64,000 bases of DNA, taken from positions 561,121-625,120 of the forward strand of contig NZ_REEZ01000002.1 in the NCBI RefSeq assembly GCF_003990445.1, read 5' to 3'. Within the stretch, counting starts at the first letter, position 1. Each line of letters starts with the position of its first letter. The stretch comes from Pararhodobacter zhoushanensis. Its GTDB lineage: Bacteria; Pseudomonadota; Alphaproteobacteria; Rhodobacterales; Rhodobacteraceae. The translations under genes were made by a program, and so were the position numbers. Below, piece after piece: positions 1-8,605 of the stretch. The notes under the pieces were generated by a model that saw nothing but the letters and a program-made list of their open reading frames with translations, was not told the DNA's origin and ran no database searches.

Positions 1-2
1 AG

Positions 3-1292
3 CTGACCGGGCTGGTGCTGCTGCTGGTGCCTGCGGTGGTGGTGCCGATCATCGTGCTGGGCCGCCGCATGCGCACACTGTCGCGGCAAAACCAGGACTG
101 GATCGCCGCGTCGTCGGGCACCGCGTCCGAGGCGCTGGGGGCAGCGCAGACGGTGCAGGCCTTCACGCATGAGCCGCGCTCGATCCAAGGGTTCGACACG
201 GTCACCGAGAAGAGCTTTGACGTCGCGATGACGCGGACGATGACCCGCGCGATCATGACCTTCCTGATCATCATGCTGGTGTTTTCGGGCATCGTCGGCG
301 TGCTGTGGATCGGCGCGCTGGACGTGCGGGCGGGCACGATGTCGATCGGCGAGCTGGTGCAGTTCGTGATCTATTCGGTGCTGGTCGCTGGCGCGGTGGG
401 CGCACTTTCGGAGATCTGGGGCGAGATGCAACGCGCGGCGGGGGCGACCGAGCGGCTGGTCGAATTGCTGGGCGTCGTCGATACGGTGCTGGACCCCGAG
501 GCGCCGGTCGCGCTGCCGTCGCCGGTGCGCGGGGCTGTGGCGTTCGAGAACGTGCGCTTCAACTACCCCTCGCGCCCCAAGCAATCGGCGCTGGACGGGA
601 TCTCGCTGTCGGTCAAGCCGGGTGAAACGGTGGCGCTGGTCGGACCCTCGGGTGCCGGGAAATCGACGATCATCCAGATGATGATGCGCTTTTATGATCC
701 GCAAGAGGGCGCGATCACGCTGGACGGCATCGACCTGCGCGACCTGACCCGCGCCGATCTGCGCGGCGCGATGGCGCTGGTGCCCCAGGATCCGGTGATC
801 TTTGCCACCTCGGCGCGCGAGAACATCCGCTTTGGCCGCCTGAGCGCCACGGATGCCGAGATTGACGAGGCCGCGAAAGCCGCCGCCGCGCATGACTTCA
901 TCGCCGCCCTGCCCGAGGGGTATGACACCCAGCTGGGCGAACGCGGGGTGATGCTGTCGGGCGGGCAGAAGCAACGCATCGCCATCGCCCGCGCCATCCT
1001 GCGCGACGCGCCGGTGCTGTTGCTGGACGAGGCAACCTCGGCGCTGGACGCCGAAAGCGAGCGGCTGGTGCAGAGCGCGGTCGAGCGGCTGTCGCAGGGG
1101 CGCACGACCATCGTGGTCGCGCACCGGCTGGCCACGGTGCGCAAGGCAGACCGGATCGTGGTGTTCCAGAACGGCAAGATCGAGGCCGAGGGCACCCATG
1201 CCGAGCTGGTCGCGCAGGGTGGGCTTTATGCCCGGCTGGCACGCTTGCAGTTCACCGATGGCGCGGCAGATTTCGCCACGATCGACGGGTAA
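3..1292 (+). CDS. ABC transporter, fused permease/ATPase (5' end outside window)
   Basis: This is the C-terminal part (about 429 codons) of a half-size ABC exporter of the MsbA/ABCB type; the frame is open to the window edge, so the true start lies upstream. The visible part begins inside the membrane domain, with hydrophobic stretches near nt 15-60 and 250-400. The nucleotide-binding domain follows: Walker [10 protein letters not shown] (about nt 642-668), signature LSGGQKQR (about 955-980), Walker [13 protein letters not shown] and the switch histidine in VVAHRL. Such proteins work as dimers in the inner membrane, exporting lipids, peptides or drugs; the substrate cannot be read from sequence. 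The stop is TAA at 1290-1292, and the next gene is separated by 283 bases of hairpin-rich DNA. Confidence 0.93.
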   Translation: MTGLVLLLVPAVVVPIIVLGRRMRTLSRQNQDWIAASSGTASEALGAAQTVQAFTHEPRSIQGFDTVTEKSFDVAMTRTMTRAIMTFLIIMLVFSGIVGVLWIGALDVRAGTMSIGELVQFVIYSVLVAGAVGALSEIWGEMQRAAGATERLVELLGVVDTVLDPEAPVALPSPVRGAVAFENVRFNYPSRPKQSALDGISLSVKPGETVALVGPSGAGKSTIIQMMMRFYDPQEGAITLDGIDLRDLTRADLRGAMALVPQDPVIFATSARENIRFGRLSATDAEIDEAAKAAAAHDFIAALPEGYDTQLGERGVMLSGGQKQRIAIARAILRDAPVLLLDEATSALDAESERLVQSAVERLSQGRTTIVVAHRLATVRKADRIVVFQNGKIEAEGTHAELVAQGGLYARLARLQFTDGAADFATIDG

Positions 1293-1304
1293 GGGCCGCG
1301 ACGG

Positions 1305-1417
1305 GTGAGGGGTTTCGCCCTCGGCCGAAAGCCCTGCGGGCTTTAGCCCTCACGCGACCCACGGCGGCGCGCGGCCTTGCGGCCCCGCGCCGCCAGGCAG
1401 GGGGCTTCCTGCCCCCT
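1305..1417. repeat. Cluster of GC-rich hairpins
   Basis: Three stem-loops are packed between the ABC exporter and the acyl-CoA synthetase. GTGAGGG (1305-1311) can pair with CCCTCAC (1347-1353) around an inner AAAGCCC-TGC-GGGCTTT hairpin (1328-1344). GGCGGCGCG-c-GGCC pairs with GGCC-c-CGCGCCGCC (1363-1394, one mismatch). AGGGGGC-TTCCT-GCCCCCT lies at 1399-1417. None is followed by a T-run, so these are not classical intrinsic terminators, although the first could end transcription of the exporter. They resemble the repeated intergenic hairpins seen in related genomes; that comparison is from memory. Confidence 0.6.
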
Positions 1418-1448
1418 CGCCGGCCCCTCCTGCGTCGGGGCCGTCTTC

Positions 1449-1476
1449 ACCCCCGGGGATATTTTCAGAGCAAAGA
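1449..1476 (+). repeat. CACCCCCGGGGATATTT motif, copy 1
   Basis: The sequence CACCCCCGGGGATATTT begins at 1449 and runs into TCAGAGCAAAG. A close relative (CACCCCCCGAGGATATTT) occurs at 28269, also shortly after a G-run/C-run hairpin. Its position about 100 bases before a start codon would suit a promoter-proximal or repeat function; which of these it is cannot be decided here. Confidence 0.5.
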
Positions 1477-1575
1477 GGCGGGACGCGACGGCAGGGCTGC
1501 GTCGCGATTGCATCGGCGTGCAAAAATGCCCATCTTCTCAGGGAGTACCCAAGAACTCGCGCCAGGGAGGAAACC

Positions 1576-3468
1576 ATGACGCGCCCCTTTGCCAGTGTTG
1601 CCGACACCAAGGCTATTGAAGCCGAAATGCCGTGGGTCGAGCGGGATTTGCCGGTCACCGTCTACGATCTGCTCAGCCAGACCCGCCAGTCTTTCGGCAG
1701 CCGCGATGCGCTGTCGTTTCAGATGTTTTCCGACGACGGGGCGAAGGCCGAGACGCTCAGCTGGAACGAGTTCCACACCCGCGTAACGCAGGCCGCGAAC
1801 TTCTTTCGCAGCCTTGGTGTGGGCGAAGGGGACACGGTTGCCTATATCCTGCCGTCGATCAACGAATCCGTCATCACGCTGTTTGGCGCGATGACAGCGG
1901 GGATCGTCAACCCGATCAACCCGCTGCTGGAACCCGAAAAGATCGCCGGTATCCTGCGCGAGACCAAGGCCAAGGTCGTCGTCACCCTGCGCGCCTTTCC
2001 CAAGGTGGACATCGCGCAGAAGGTGGCCGAGGCCGTGGCGCATGCGCCCGACGTCAAGCATGTGGTCGAGATCGACCTCAACCGCTATCTGACCGGCGTC
2101 AAGAAGCTGCTGGTGCCGCTGATCCGGCCCAAGAACCCGGTGCGCCACTCGGCCCGCATTCACCGTTTCGGCCCGTCGCTGGATCGCCAGCCCGCCGCGC
2201 TGAGCTTTGAGCAAAAGGGCGGCGACCGGGTGTGTTGCTACTTCCACACCGGCGGCACCACCGGCACGCCCAAGGTGGCGCAACACAAGTTCTCGGGGCT
2301 GATCTATAACGGCTGGGTCGGGGGCGAGCTGCTGTTCACCGAGCAGGACATCATCCTGTGCCCGTTGCCGATGTTCCACGTCTTTGCAGCCTATCCGGTG
2401 ATGATGAGCGCCATCACCTCGGGCGCGCATGTGGTGTTCCCCACCCCTGCGGGCTATCGCGGCGACGGGGTGTTCGACAATTTCTGGAAGCTGGTCGAGC
2501 GCTGGAAAGTCACCTTCATCTTCACCGTCCCAACGGCCGTGTCGGCGCTGATGCAGCGCCCGGTGAATGCCGATATTTCGTCACTGCAGGGCGGGTTTTC
2601 GGGCTCGGCGGCGTTGCCGGTGGAGCTGTACAAGCGCTTCGAGCAGGCGACCGGCGTGTCGATCCTTGAGGGCTATGGCCTGACCGAAGCGACCTGTCTT
2701 GTGTCGGCCAACCCGCCCAAGGGCGACAAGAAGGTCGGCTCGGTCGGCATCCCCTTCCCCTATACCAATGTGCGCATCCTGCATCACGGGGCCGATGGCG
2801 GCGTGTCCAAGGAATGCGCGGTGGATGAGGTCGGCGAGATCTGCATTTCGAACCCCGGCGTGATCCCCGGCTCGACCTATACCGAGACCGACAAGAACAA
2901 GGGCCTTTACGCCGATGGCAACTGGCTGCGCACCGGCGATCTGGGGCGGCTGGACGCCGATGGGTATCTGTGGATCACCGGGCGGGCCAAGGATCTGATC
3001 ATCCGGGGCGGGCACAACATCGACCCGGCAATGATCGAGGAAGCCATGCTCAGCCACCCCGCCGTGGCCTTTGCCGGCGCGATCGGTCAGCCGGACGCGG
3101 TGGCCGGAGAGCTGCCCTGCGTCTATGTCGAGCTGGTCGGCGGCAAGACCGTGACGCCCAAGGAGTTGGCGCAGCACGCAGCTGAGCGGATCCCTGAGCG
3201 TGCTGCGGTGCCCAAGCATGTCGAGGTGATGGACGAGTTGCCGAAGACCGCCGTGGGCAAGGTGTTCAAGCCCGATCTGCGGCGCATGGCGATCACCCGG
3301 GTGTTCAACGGCGCCTTCAAGACCGCCGGGCTTGAGGCCGAGGTCGTTGAGGTCGTCGAGGACAAGAAACGCGGGCTGGTGGCGAAGATCAAAGCGGCGG
3401 AGTCGGTGGACGCCGCCAAGCTGGCGCATCTGATGGGCGAATACACGATCCCGTGGGACCGCGCGTAA
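1576..3468 (+). CDS. Acyl-CoA synthetase (AMP-forming), long-chain type
   Basis: This 630-residue member of the ANL superfamily activates a carboxylic acid to its CoA thioester through an acyl-adenylate. The phosphate-binding loop HTGGTTGTPKVAQ lies near residues 222-236 and the adenine motif GYGLTEAT near 366. The hinge region runs from RTGDLGRLDADG to GRAKDLIIRGG near 452-480, and the catalytic lysine segment PKTAVGKVFKP lies near 557-567. A good ribosome binding site (AGGGAGGAAACC) directly precedes the ATG. It is longer than FadD (about 560 residues), as in a group of proteobacterial acyl-CoA synthetases. It stands alone, converging on mtaB with a 4-base gap. Exact chain-length preference is unknown. 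Confidence 0.9.
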   Translation: MTRPFASVADTKAIEAEMPWVERDLPVTVYDLLSQTRQSFGSRDALSFQMFSDDGAKAETLSWNEFHTRVTQAANFFRSLGVGEGDTVAYILPSINESVITLFGAMTAGIVNPINPLLEPEKIAGILRETKAKVVVTLRAFPKVDIAQKVAEAVAHAPDVKHVVEIDLNRYLTGVKKLLVPLIRPKNPVRHSARIHRFGPSLDRQPAALSFEQKGGDRVCCYFHTGGTTGTPKVAQHKFSGLIYNGWVGGELLFTEQDIILCPLPMFHVFAAYPVMMSAITSGAHVVFPTPAGYRGDGVFDNFWKLVERWKVTFIFTVPTAVSALMQRPVNADISSLQGGFSGSAALPVELYKRFEQATGVSILEGYGLTEATCLVSANPPKGDKKVGSVGIPFPYTNVRILHHGADGGVSKECAVDEVGEICISNPGVIPGSTYTETDKNKGLYADGNWLRTGDLGRLDADGYLWITGRAKDLIIRGGHNIDPAMIEEAMLSHPAVAFAGAIGQPDAVAGELPCVYVELVGGKTVTPKELAQHAAERIPERAAVPKHVEVMDELPKTAVGKVFKPDLRRMAITRVFNGAFKTAGLEAEVVEVVEDKKRGLVAKIKAAESVDAAKLAHLMGEYTIPWDRA

Positions 3469-3472
3469 CCGC

Positions 3473-4729
3473 TTAACCGGCGCGCAGCTGCGCCCCGTCG
3501 TGCCCGACGATCCGCGCGGGCACGATGGACCCGACGGGCTGGTCGGTGTCGAAGACGGTTTCGGTGAATTGCTCGGTCCGACCCATGCGCGGGCTTTCCA
3601 TCAGCACGCGGTGATCGCGGCCCACTTGCTGCGCGAGATGAGCTTGCGCCAGCTGATCGCCAAGGGCGCGCAGCTGCGCCGCCCGGTCCTTGATCACCGC
3701 TTTCAGCACCTGCGGCATGCGCGCCGCAGGCGTGCCCTTGCGCGGGCTGTAGGGGAAGACGTGCAGCCATGTCAGGCCGCAGGCACGCACCATGTCCAGC
3801 GTGTTGGCGAACATCTCATCGGTCTCGGTCGGGAAGCCGGCGATGATATCGGCACCATAAATCAGATCGGGGCGGGCCTTGCGCATATCCTCGCAGAACC
3901 GGATCGCGTCATCGCGCAAATGACGGCGCTTCATGCGTTTGAGGATCATGTCATCGCCCGCCTGCAGGCTAAGATGCAGATGCGGCATCAGGCGCGGCTC
4001 GGCGGCGATGGCCTCGATCAGGGCCGGGTCGGCTTCGATTGAATCGATGGACGAGATGCGCAGGCGTGGCAGGTCGGGGACCAGTTTCAGGATCCGGCGC
4101 ACCAAATCGCCCAGTTTCGGCGTCGCGGGCAGATCGGCCCCCCATGAGGTCAGATCAACCCCGGTGAGCACCACCTCGTTATAGCCCGCCCCCACCAGCC
4201 GCTTGATCTGCTCGACCACAACGCCCGCGGGAACCGAGCGGGAATTGCCGCGCCCATAGGGGATGATGCAAAACGTGCAGCGGTGATCGCAGCCGTTCTG
4301 AACCTGCACATAAGCGCGCGCGCGGGTGCCGAAACCGTCGATCAGATGGCCCGCCGTTTCCTGCACGGACAGGATGTCATCGACCTGCACGCGCTCGGTC
4401 GTGCCAATCAGATCGGGGGCAAGGCCCGCCCAGGTTTCGGGCTGCATTTTCTCATGGTTGCCGATCACCCGCGTCACTTCGGGCATGGCGGCGAAGGTCT
4501 CGGGCTCGGTCTGCGCGGCGCAGCCGGTGACGATGATCGAGGCGCCGGGGTTTTCACGCGCGATCTTGCGGATTTCCTGCCGGGCCTTGCGCACGGCCTC
4601 AGCCGTCACCGCGCAGGTGTTCACCACATGCGCATTCGCCACGCCCGCCTGTTGGGCGAGGTCTTTCATCGCCTCGGTCTCATAGGCATTGAGACGGCAG
4701 CCGAGCGTGGTGAAGACGGGCGCGTTCAT
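3473..4729 (-). CDS. mtaB: tRNA t6A37 methylthiotransferase MtaB
   Basis: A 418-residue radical-SAM enzyme that adds a methylthio group to N6-threonylcarbamoyladenosine at position 37 of ANN-decoding tRNAs. The N-terminal cluster-binding cysteines are in [20 protein letters not shown] and [10 protein letters not shown]. The radical-SAM CxxxCxxC is in [17 protein letters not shown] near residue 145. The start [11 protein letters not shown] is chosen because the ATG overlaps the dapF stop in an ATGA arrangement (4726-4729), implying translational coupling; the frame stays open upstream, but that part is dapF antisense and low-complexity. The TRAM domain near the C-terminus is weakly recognisable ([17 protein letters not shown]). 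Family assignment MtaB versus MiaB/RimO is by the CRLNAYETE start. Confidence 0.93.
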   Translation of the reverse strand: MNAPVFTTLGCRLNAYETEAMKDLAQQAGVANAHVVNTCAVTAEAVRKARQEIRKIARENPGASIIVTGCAAQTEPETFAAMPEVTRVIGNHEKMQPETWAGLAPDLIGTTERVQVDDILSVQETAGHLIDGFGTRARAYVQVQNGCDHRCTFCIIPYGRGNSRSVPAGVVVEQIKRLVGAGYNEVVLTGVDLTSWGADLPATPKLGDLVRRILKLVPDLPRLRISSIDSIEADPALIEAIAAEPRLMPHLHLSLQAGDDMILKRMKRRHLRDDAIRFCEDMRKARPDLIYGADIIAGFPTETDEMFANTLDMVRACGLTWLHVFPYSPRKGTPAARMPQVLKAVIKDRAAQLRALGDQLAQAHLAQQVGRDHRVLMESPRMGRTEQFTETVFDTDQPVGSIVPARIVGHDGAQLRAG

Positions 4730-5556
4730 ACGGCGGCCAGAAAGGCGGGGGTCAGGGTCGCGGTGAAGACATCGGCGACGGGGCCGGTCAGCCAGACGCC
4801 ATCCTCGCGCCAGTCGGCTTCCAGAATGCCGCCGTCCAGTTCCAGCACCACACGGCGGGCCGTCAGCCCCCGCTCGACCGCCGCCACCGCCGCCGCACAA
4901 GCGCCCGAGCCGCAGGCCAGCGTGACGCCGGTGCCGCGCTCCCAGACCCGCATCCGCAGGCGGTCGGGGCCGAGCAGGCTGATGTATTCGACATTGGTGC
5001 GTTCGGGGAACAGCGCGTCATGCTCGACCTGCGGGCCAACGGTGTCCAGCGCCACGGCCTCGGCATCGGGCACGACAAACACGCAATGCGGGTTGCCCAT
5101 GCCGACACCAACCGGATCGCCCGCCATCGGCAGATGCAGGGCATCTTGCGGGGCATTCAGCGGGATCGCCTGCCAGTCGAAGATCGGCAAGCCCATGTTG
5201 ACCCAGACCTGACCGTCAACGCGCTGTGCCTGCAACAGCCCGCGCGCGGTGCGGATGGTCAGCGCGTCGCGCCCGGTTTCTTCCATCACCAGCCACGCCA
5301 CGCAGCGGGTCGCGTTGCCGCAGGCCCCGGCCATCGTGCCGTCAGCGTTCCAGAAATCGAGGATGAAATCGGCGTCGTCGCCGGTGCGCAGCTCGGCCAG
5401 CTGATCGAACCCCACACCGCGATGCCGGTCGCCCAGTGCACGCGCCAGCGCAGACGTCGTCACCGGCTCGCGCCCGCGCGAGTCGATCACCACGAAATCA
5501 TTGCCCGCTCCGTGCATTTTACGAAACGTCAGGCTGGGGGGAGTCGCCGTATCCAT
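4726..5556 (-). CDS. dapF: Diaminopimelate epimerase
   Basis: A 276-residue cytoplasmic enzyme converting LL- to meso-diaminopimelate for lysine and peptidoglycan synthesis. The two catalytic cysteines are in ACGNATRC (Cys79) and LACGSGAC (Cys215), and the substrate-binding N-terminal motif KMHGAGNDF is intact. Length matches the family. The start [11 protein letters not shown] is chosen by alignment to the typical N-terminus; the upstream codons (to about 5832) lie opposite the divergent panE and read as low-complexity. No strong ribosome binding site is visible. It is the first gene of a two-gene unit with mtaB, divergent from panE across 74 bases. Confidence 0.95.
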   Translation of the reverse strand: MDTATPPSLTFRKMHGAGNDFVVIDSRGREPVTTSALARALGDRHRGVGFDQLAELRTGDDADFILDFWNADGTMAGACGNATRCVAWLVMEETGRDALTIRTARGLLQAQRVDGQVWVNMGLPIFDWQAIPLNAPQDALHLPMAGDPVGVGMGNPHCVFVVPDAEAVALDTVGPQVEHDALFPERTNVEYISLLGPDRLRMRVWERGTGVTLACGSGACAAAVAAVERGLTARRVVLELDGGILEADWREDGVWLTGPVADVFTATLTPAFLAAV

Positions 5557-5630
5557 GCGCGGGCATATAGGCGGAAACGGGCGACGTTGCCAGTGGGGCC
5601 TGATACTGTGCGTGCAAAGGGGATTGTTGC

Positions 5631-6614
5631 ATGCGGATTGCGGTATTCGGAGCGGGGGCGGTCGGCTGCTATATCGGCGGCAGGCTGGCGGCGGCGGGGG
5701 GCGATGTGGTGCTGATCGGCCGCGCGCGGATCGCGGCCGAACTGGCGCAGGGGCTGGTGTTGAGCGACTATCACGGCGGGTCGGTGCGCTGTGATCCGGT
5801 GCCGTTTGTCGACGGGGCCGAGGGTGCGGCAAGGGCGGATCTGGTGCTGGTCTGCGTAAAATCGCCGGGGAGCGAGGCCGCCGCCGAGGCGCTGCGCCCC
5901 CATCTGGCGACGGGCGCGCAGGTGATCAGCTTTCAGAACGGCATCCGCAATGCCGAGGTGCTGGCCGGGGGGATGGAGCGTCCGGTGCTGGCGGGGATGG
6001 TCGGCTTCAACGTCGCGGCGCAGGGTGAGGGGCGGTTCCATCAGGGCACGCAGGGCGATCTGCATGTCGCAGCCGCGCCCGGTCTGCCGCTGGACCTGTT
6101 CGCCCGCGCCGGTCTGCCACTGAAAACCCATGCCGATATGGGGCCGGTGTTATGGGCCAAGCTGATGCTGAACCTCAACAACGCGATCAACGCACTGTCG
6201 GGTGTCCCGCTGCGCGACCAACTGGCCCAGCGCGATTTCCGCCGCTGTCTGGCGCTGGCGCAATCGGAACTGTTGATGCTGTGCGCGCAGGCCGGGCAGC
6301 CACTGGCGAAACTCTCACCGCTGCCCGCCGCGTGGATACCCTCTGTGCTGCGCCTGCCCGATCCGATGTTCCGCGCGATCGCGGGCAGCATGCTCAGGAT
6401 CGACCCGCTGGCGCGCTCGTCCATGGCCGATGATCTGGCGCTGGGTCGCGCGCCCGAACTGGACGCGATCAACGGCGAGGTGGGGCGGCTGGCCACGCAG
6501 CTGTGCCGCGAGGCCCCGGTCAACGCCTGCCTGACCGCGCTGGTGCGCGATGCGGCGGTCACGCCCCGGCGCTGGGAAGCAACCGAACTGCTGAGCGCGA
6601 TTACCGCTGCTTGA
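5631..6614 (+). CDS. panE: 2-dehydropantoate 2-reductase (ketopantoate reductase family)
   Basis: A 327-residue NADPH-dependent reductase of the ApbA/PanE family, which makes pantoate for coenzyme A. The N-terminal Rossmann motif [14 protein letters not shown] follows the start directly. The conserved active-site lysine lies in [17 protein letters not shown] near residue 176. The family also contains paralogues acting on other 2-oxo acids, so the exact substrate is not certain. The start [12 protein letters not shown] is fixed by the Rossmann fold. Its last 14 bases overlap the 3' end of cbpM on the other strand. Confidence 0.87.
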   Translation: MRIAVFGAGAVGCYIGGRLAAAGGDVVLIGRARIAAELAQGLVLSDYHGGSVRCDPVPFVDGAEGAARADLVLVCVKSPGSEAAAEALRPHLATGAQVISFQNGIRNAEVLAGGMERPVLAGMVGFNVAAQGEGRFHQGTQGDLHVAAAPGLPLDLFARAGLPLKTHADMGPVLWAKLMLNLNNAINALSGVPLRDQLAQRDFRRCLALAQSELLMLCAQAGQPLAKLSPLPAAWIPSVLRLPDPMFRAIAGSMLRIDPLARSSMADDLALGRAPELDAINGEVGRLATQLCREAPVNACLTALVRDAAVTPRRWEATELLSAITAA

Positions 6615-6930
6615 GCGCGCCGTCGATGCTGGCGCGCACATCGGGCGGCAGGGCATCCAGCGCGCCGGCGATCTTGGCCAGATCATCGCGCGCCGCGTGC
6701 AGCTGATCGATCAGCGAGATCACCACGCCCAGCGCCGCCTCGTCCAGATCGAGATCCTGTGACAGATCGCACAGCAACTCCAGCCGCGCGATGTCGATGC
6801 GGTGGAACACGTACCGCCCGCCATCGCGCTGGGGTTTGACCAGCTCGGTGTCGATGAACTGCACCAGCTGCGTGCGGGTCAGGCGCGTGACGCTCATCAC
6901 CACGTCGTCTTCGAAAAAACGCTCGCTCAT
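6601..6930 (-). CDS. cbpM: Chaperone modulator CbpM
   Basis: A 109-residue MerR-like small protein of the CbpM family, which binds the J-domain of CbpA and inhibits its co-chaperone activity. The N-terminus (MSERFFEDDVVMSVTRLTRTQLVQFID) has the characteristic winged-helix-like start, followed by a helical C-terminus rich in leucine. The ATG overlaps the TGA of cbpA (ATGA at 6927-6930), so the inhibitor is translationally coupled to its target. Its 3' end overlaps panE by 14 bases in convergent orientation. Assignment rests on both sequence style and the cbpA neighbour. Confidence 0.88.
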   Translation of the reverse strand: MSERFFEDDVVMSVTRLTRTQLVQFIDTELVKPQRDGGRYVFHRIDIARLELLCDLSQDLDLDEAALGVVISLIDQLHAARDDLAKIAGALDALPPDVRASIDGALKQR

Positions 6931-7877
6931 AATCCGGCCCCTTTCATCAGATCTGCGCGGGGATCGCTGCTGTGCGTCTTGCGCCATTCGGTCAGGAAGT
7001 CGCGCAGGCTGGCGTCAGGCTCGGACGGGACGACGATCTTCAGCTCGACCTTCTGGTCGCCCGCCTTGCCCCCGGCCCGCGCCACGCCCCGACCCCGCAA
7101 GCGCAGGATACGGCCCGAACTGGCACCGGGCGGGATGGTCAGCCCGACCGGCCCGGCGATGGTGGGCGCGGTGACCTTGCCACCCAGAACCGCCTCGTCC
7201 AGCGTGATCGGCAGGGTCAACAGGATGTCATCGCTCTCACGGCGGAACACGGCATGGGGCTGCACGCGGATGGTGATCAGCGCGTCGCCCGCAGGGCCGC
7301 CACCGAAACCGGGCATGCCCTTGCCGCGCAGGCGAAGGGTCTGGCCGTCCTCGGTCCCCGCCGGGATCTTGACGGACAAGGCGTTGCCATCAGGCAAGGT
7401 AATCGGCGTTTCCGCCCCGCGCACGGCGTCCAGAAACGGCACCTCCAACGCATAGCGCGCGTCCTGACCAGCGGCTGAGAACCCCTGATCGCCAAAGCCG
7501 CCGCCGAACCCCTGCCCGCCCCGCGCGCGGTTGCGCAGGATCTCGGCGAAGATGTCGGCGGGGTCGGCTTCGGGCCCGGCCCCGCGCCGCTGCTGATAGC
7601 GGTTCTCGGCATCCCCGGCGAAGTCGCGGTAATACTGCCGTCTGGGTTGCTCGGCACCCAGCCCGTCGATCTCACCGGCATCATAGCGCGCGCGGGTCTC
7701 AGGGTCTTTGAGCACATCATAGGCCGCCGAAATCGCCTTGAAGCGCGCCTCTGCCCCGGCGTCATCCGGGTGCAGGTCTGGGTGGCTGGTGCGCACCAGC
7801 TTGCGGTAGGCTTTCTTGATTTCGTCCGCCGTGGCCGTTTTGCTCAGGCCAAGCGCTTTGTAAGGGTCGTTGAGCAT
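6927..7877 (-). CDS. cbpA: CbpA-like DnaJ co-chaperone
   Basis: A 316-residue type II J-protein that stimulates DnaK. It has an N-terminal J-domain with the HPD triad at residues 32-34 and a glycine/phenylalanine-rich linker (around GGQGFGGGFGDQGF). Two C-terminal beta-barrel substrate domains contain GTEDGQTLRLRGKGMPG and GASSGRILRLRGRG. There is no cysteine zinc-finger, which separates it from DnaJ itself. The start MLNDPYKALGLS has a good ribosome binding site (AAAGGAG, 8 bases upstream). Together with cbpM it forms the two-gene cbpAM unit. Confidence 0.93.
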   Translation of the reverse strand: MLNDPYKALGLSKTATADEIKKAYRKLVRTSHPDLHPDDAGAEARFKAISAAYDVLKDPETRARYDAGEIDGLGAEQPRRQYYRDFAGDAENRYQQRRGAGPEADPADIFAEILRNRARGGQGFGGGFGDQGFSAAGQDARYALEVPFLDAVRGAETPITLPDGNALSVKIPAGTEDGQTLRLRGKGMPGFGGGPAGDALITIRVQPHAVFRRESDDILLTLPITLDEAVLGGKVTAPTIAGPVGLTIPPGASSGRILRLRGRGVARAGGKAGDQKVELKIVVPSEPDASLRDFLTEWRKTHSSDPRADLMKGAGL

Positions 7878-8176
7878 CGCCGCTCCTTTTCGTCCGCCCG
7901 GCAGCCCGGGGTTGCCTGAGTCTGGATGCCATGACCCAAGGTCTGCCGTCACTGATCCAGGTCAAGGTGACGACAGCCGGGGTGGCACGGCCCTGCAATG
8001 GTGGCACGGCCCTGCAATCAAAGGACTTGGCCCTGCAATCAAAGGACCTGATCGCGCAGAGGGACCGCAAGGAAGGCACGAAAGTCGTGACATTGACCCA
8101 CGATGAAACCACCGTAGGTCACTGTCATCAAGGGTCTGTATCAGCGTCAGGTCAGCGAAAGCAGCGGGCGAACCCC
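7878..8176. other. Gap between cbpA and the DUF883 gene, with short tandem repeats
   Basis: This 299-base stretch is non-coding as far as I can see. GGTGGCACGGCCCTGCAAT is repeated twice in tandem at 7981-8018. The core GGCCCTGCAAT appears a third time at 8029-8039, followed each time by CAAAGGAC(T/C)TG. It would hold the cbpAM promoter (reading leftwards), but I see no convincing sigma-70 or sigma-32 boxes. Confidence 0.6.
7981..8039 (+). repeat. Three short direct repeats containing GGCCCTGCAAT
   Basis: Units at 7981-7999 and 8000-8018 are identical 19-mers. The third, at 8019-8039, keeps the last 11 bases but changes the first half. A partial fourth (CAAAGGACCTG, 8040-8050) repeats the start of unit three. 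The pattern suggests slippage duplication; no protein-binding site is recognised. Confidence 0.7.
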
Positions 8177-8482
8177 TTACCGCCGCGCCATCGATCCGCC
8201 AAGCAGCACACCAGCGGCAGCCGCCAGCCCCACCGCCAGCAGCGGATGCGCAAGCACCGAGCGTTCCAGCCGTGCCTCGACCGAGCGGCCAGAGTGTTCG
8301 GCCTGCCGCCTTGCGTCGTTCAGCCCGGCTGCAAGCTCCTCGGCTATGCTGTCGCCGCCACGCCCGATGATCCCGGTGATGGACTTGGTCAGCGCCGACA
8401 GATCTTCACGCAAGGATGCCAATTGCTGGCTGATCTCTTCGACTTCGGCGTCGGTGTCGTTTTGCGGGGTGTCGTCAATCAT
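8177..8482 (-). CDS. DUF883/ElaB-like membrane-anchored protein
   Basis: A 101-residue protein with an acidic, coiled-coil-forming N-terminal half (residues about 14-75, regular heptads of Leu/Ile/Ala). One C-terminal hydrophobic segment rich in Gly and Ala follows (LLAVGLAAAAGVLLGG), ending in basic MARR. This is the layout of YqjD/ElaB proteins, which anchor in the inner membrane by the C-terminus and bind ribosomes in stationary phase. A GGAG lies about 9 bases before the ATG. It is a single gene with no obvious operon partner. Confidence 0.75.
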   Translation of the reverse strand: MIDDTPQNDTDAEVEEISQQLASLREDLSALTKSITGIIGRGGDSIAEELAAGLNDARRQAEHSGRSVEARLERSVLAHPLLAVGLAAAAGVLLGGSMARR

Positions 8483-8605
8483 GATCTGAACTCCAGTCCG
8501 GGGGGTGCGCGAGCAAATGTCGCCTGTACCAACGCCCGCCGCAGCTTTCGGTTGCGTGCTCTGCGCAAAATAGTGCCGCAGGCCGCGACCGGCCTACCCC
8601 AAGGG

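Noticed and set aside
3500-4042. A 180-codon plus-strand frame opposite mtaB
   Set aside because: Reverse image of a confident radical-SAM gene; no independent support.
7981-8050. The tandem repeats as a short CRISPR array
   Set aside because: Units are adjacent without unique spacers, and there are no cas genes.
8581-8594. GGCCG-CGAC-CGGCC as terminator of the CoA ligase gene
   Set aside because: Only 5-base arms and no T-run; such short GC hairpins are expected by chance at this base composition.
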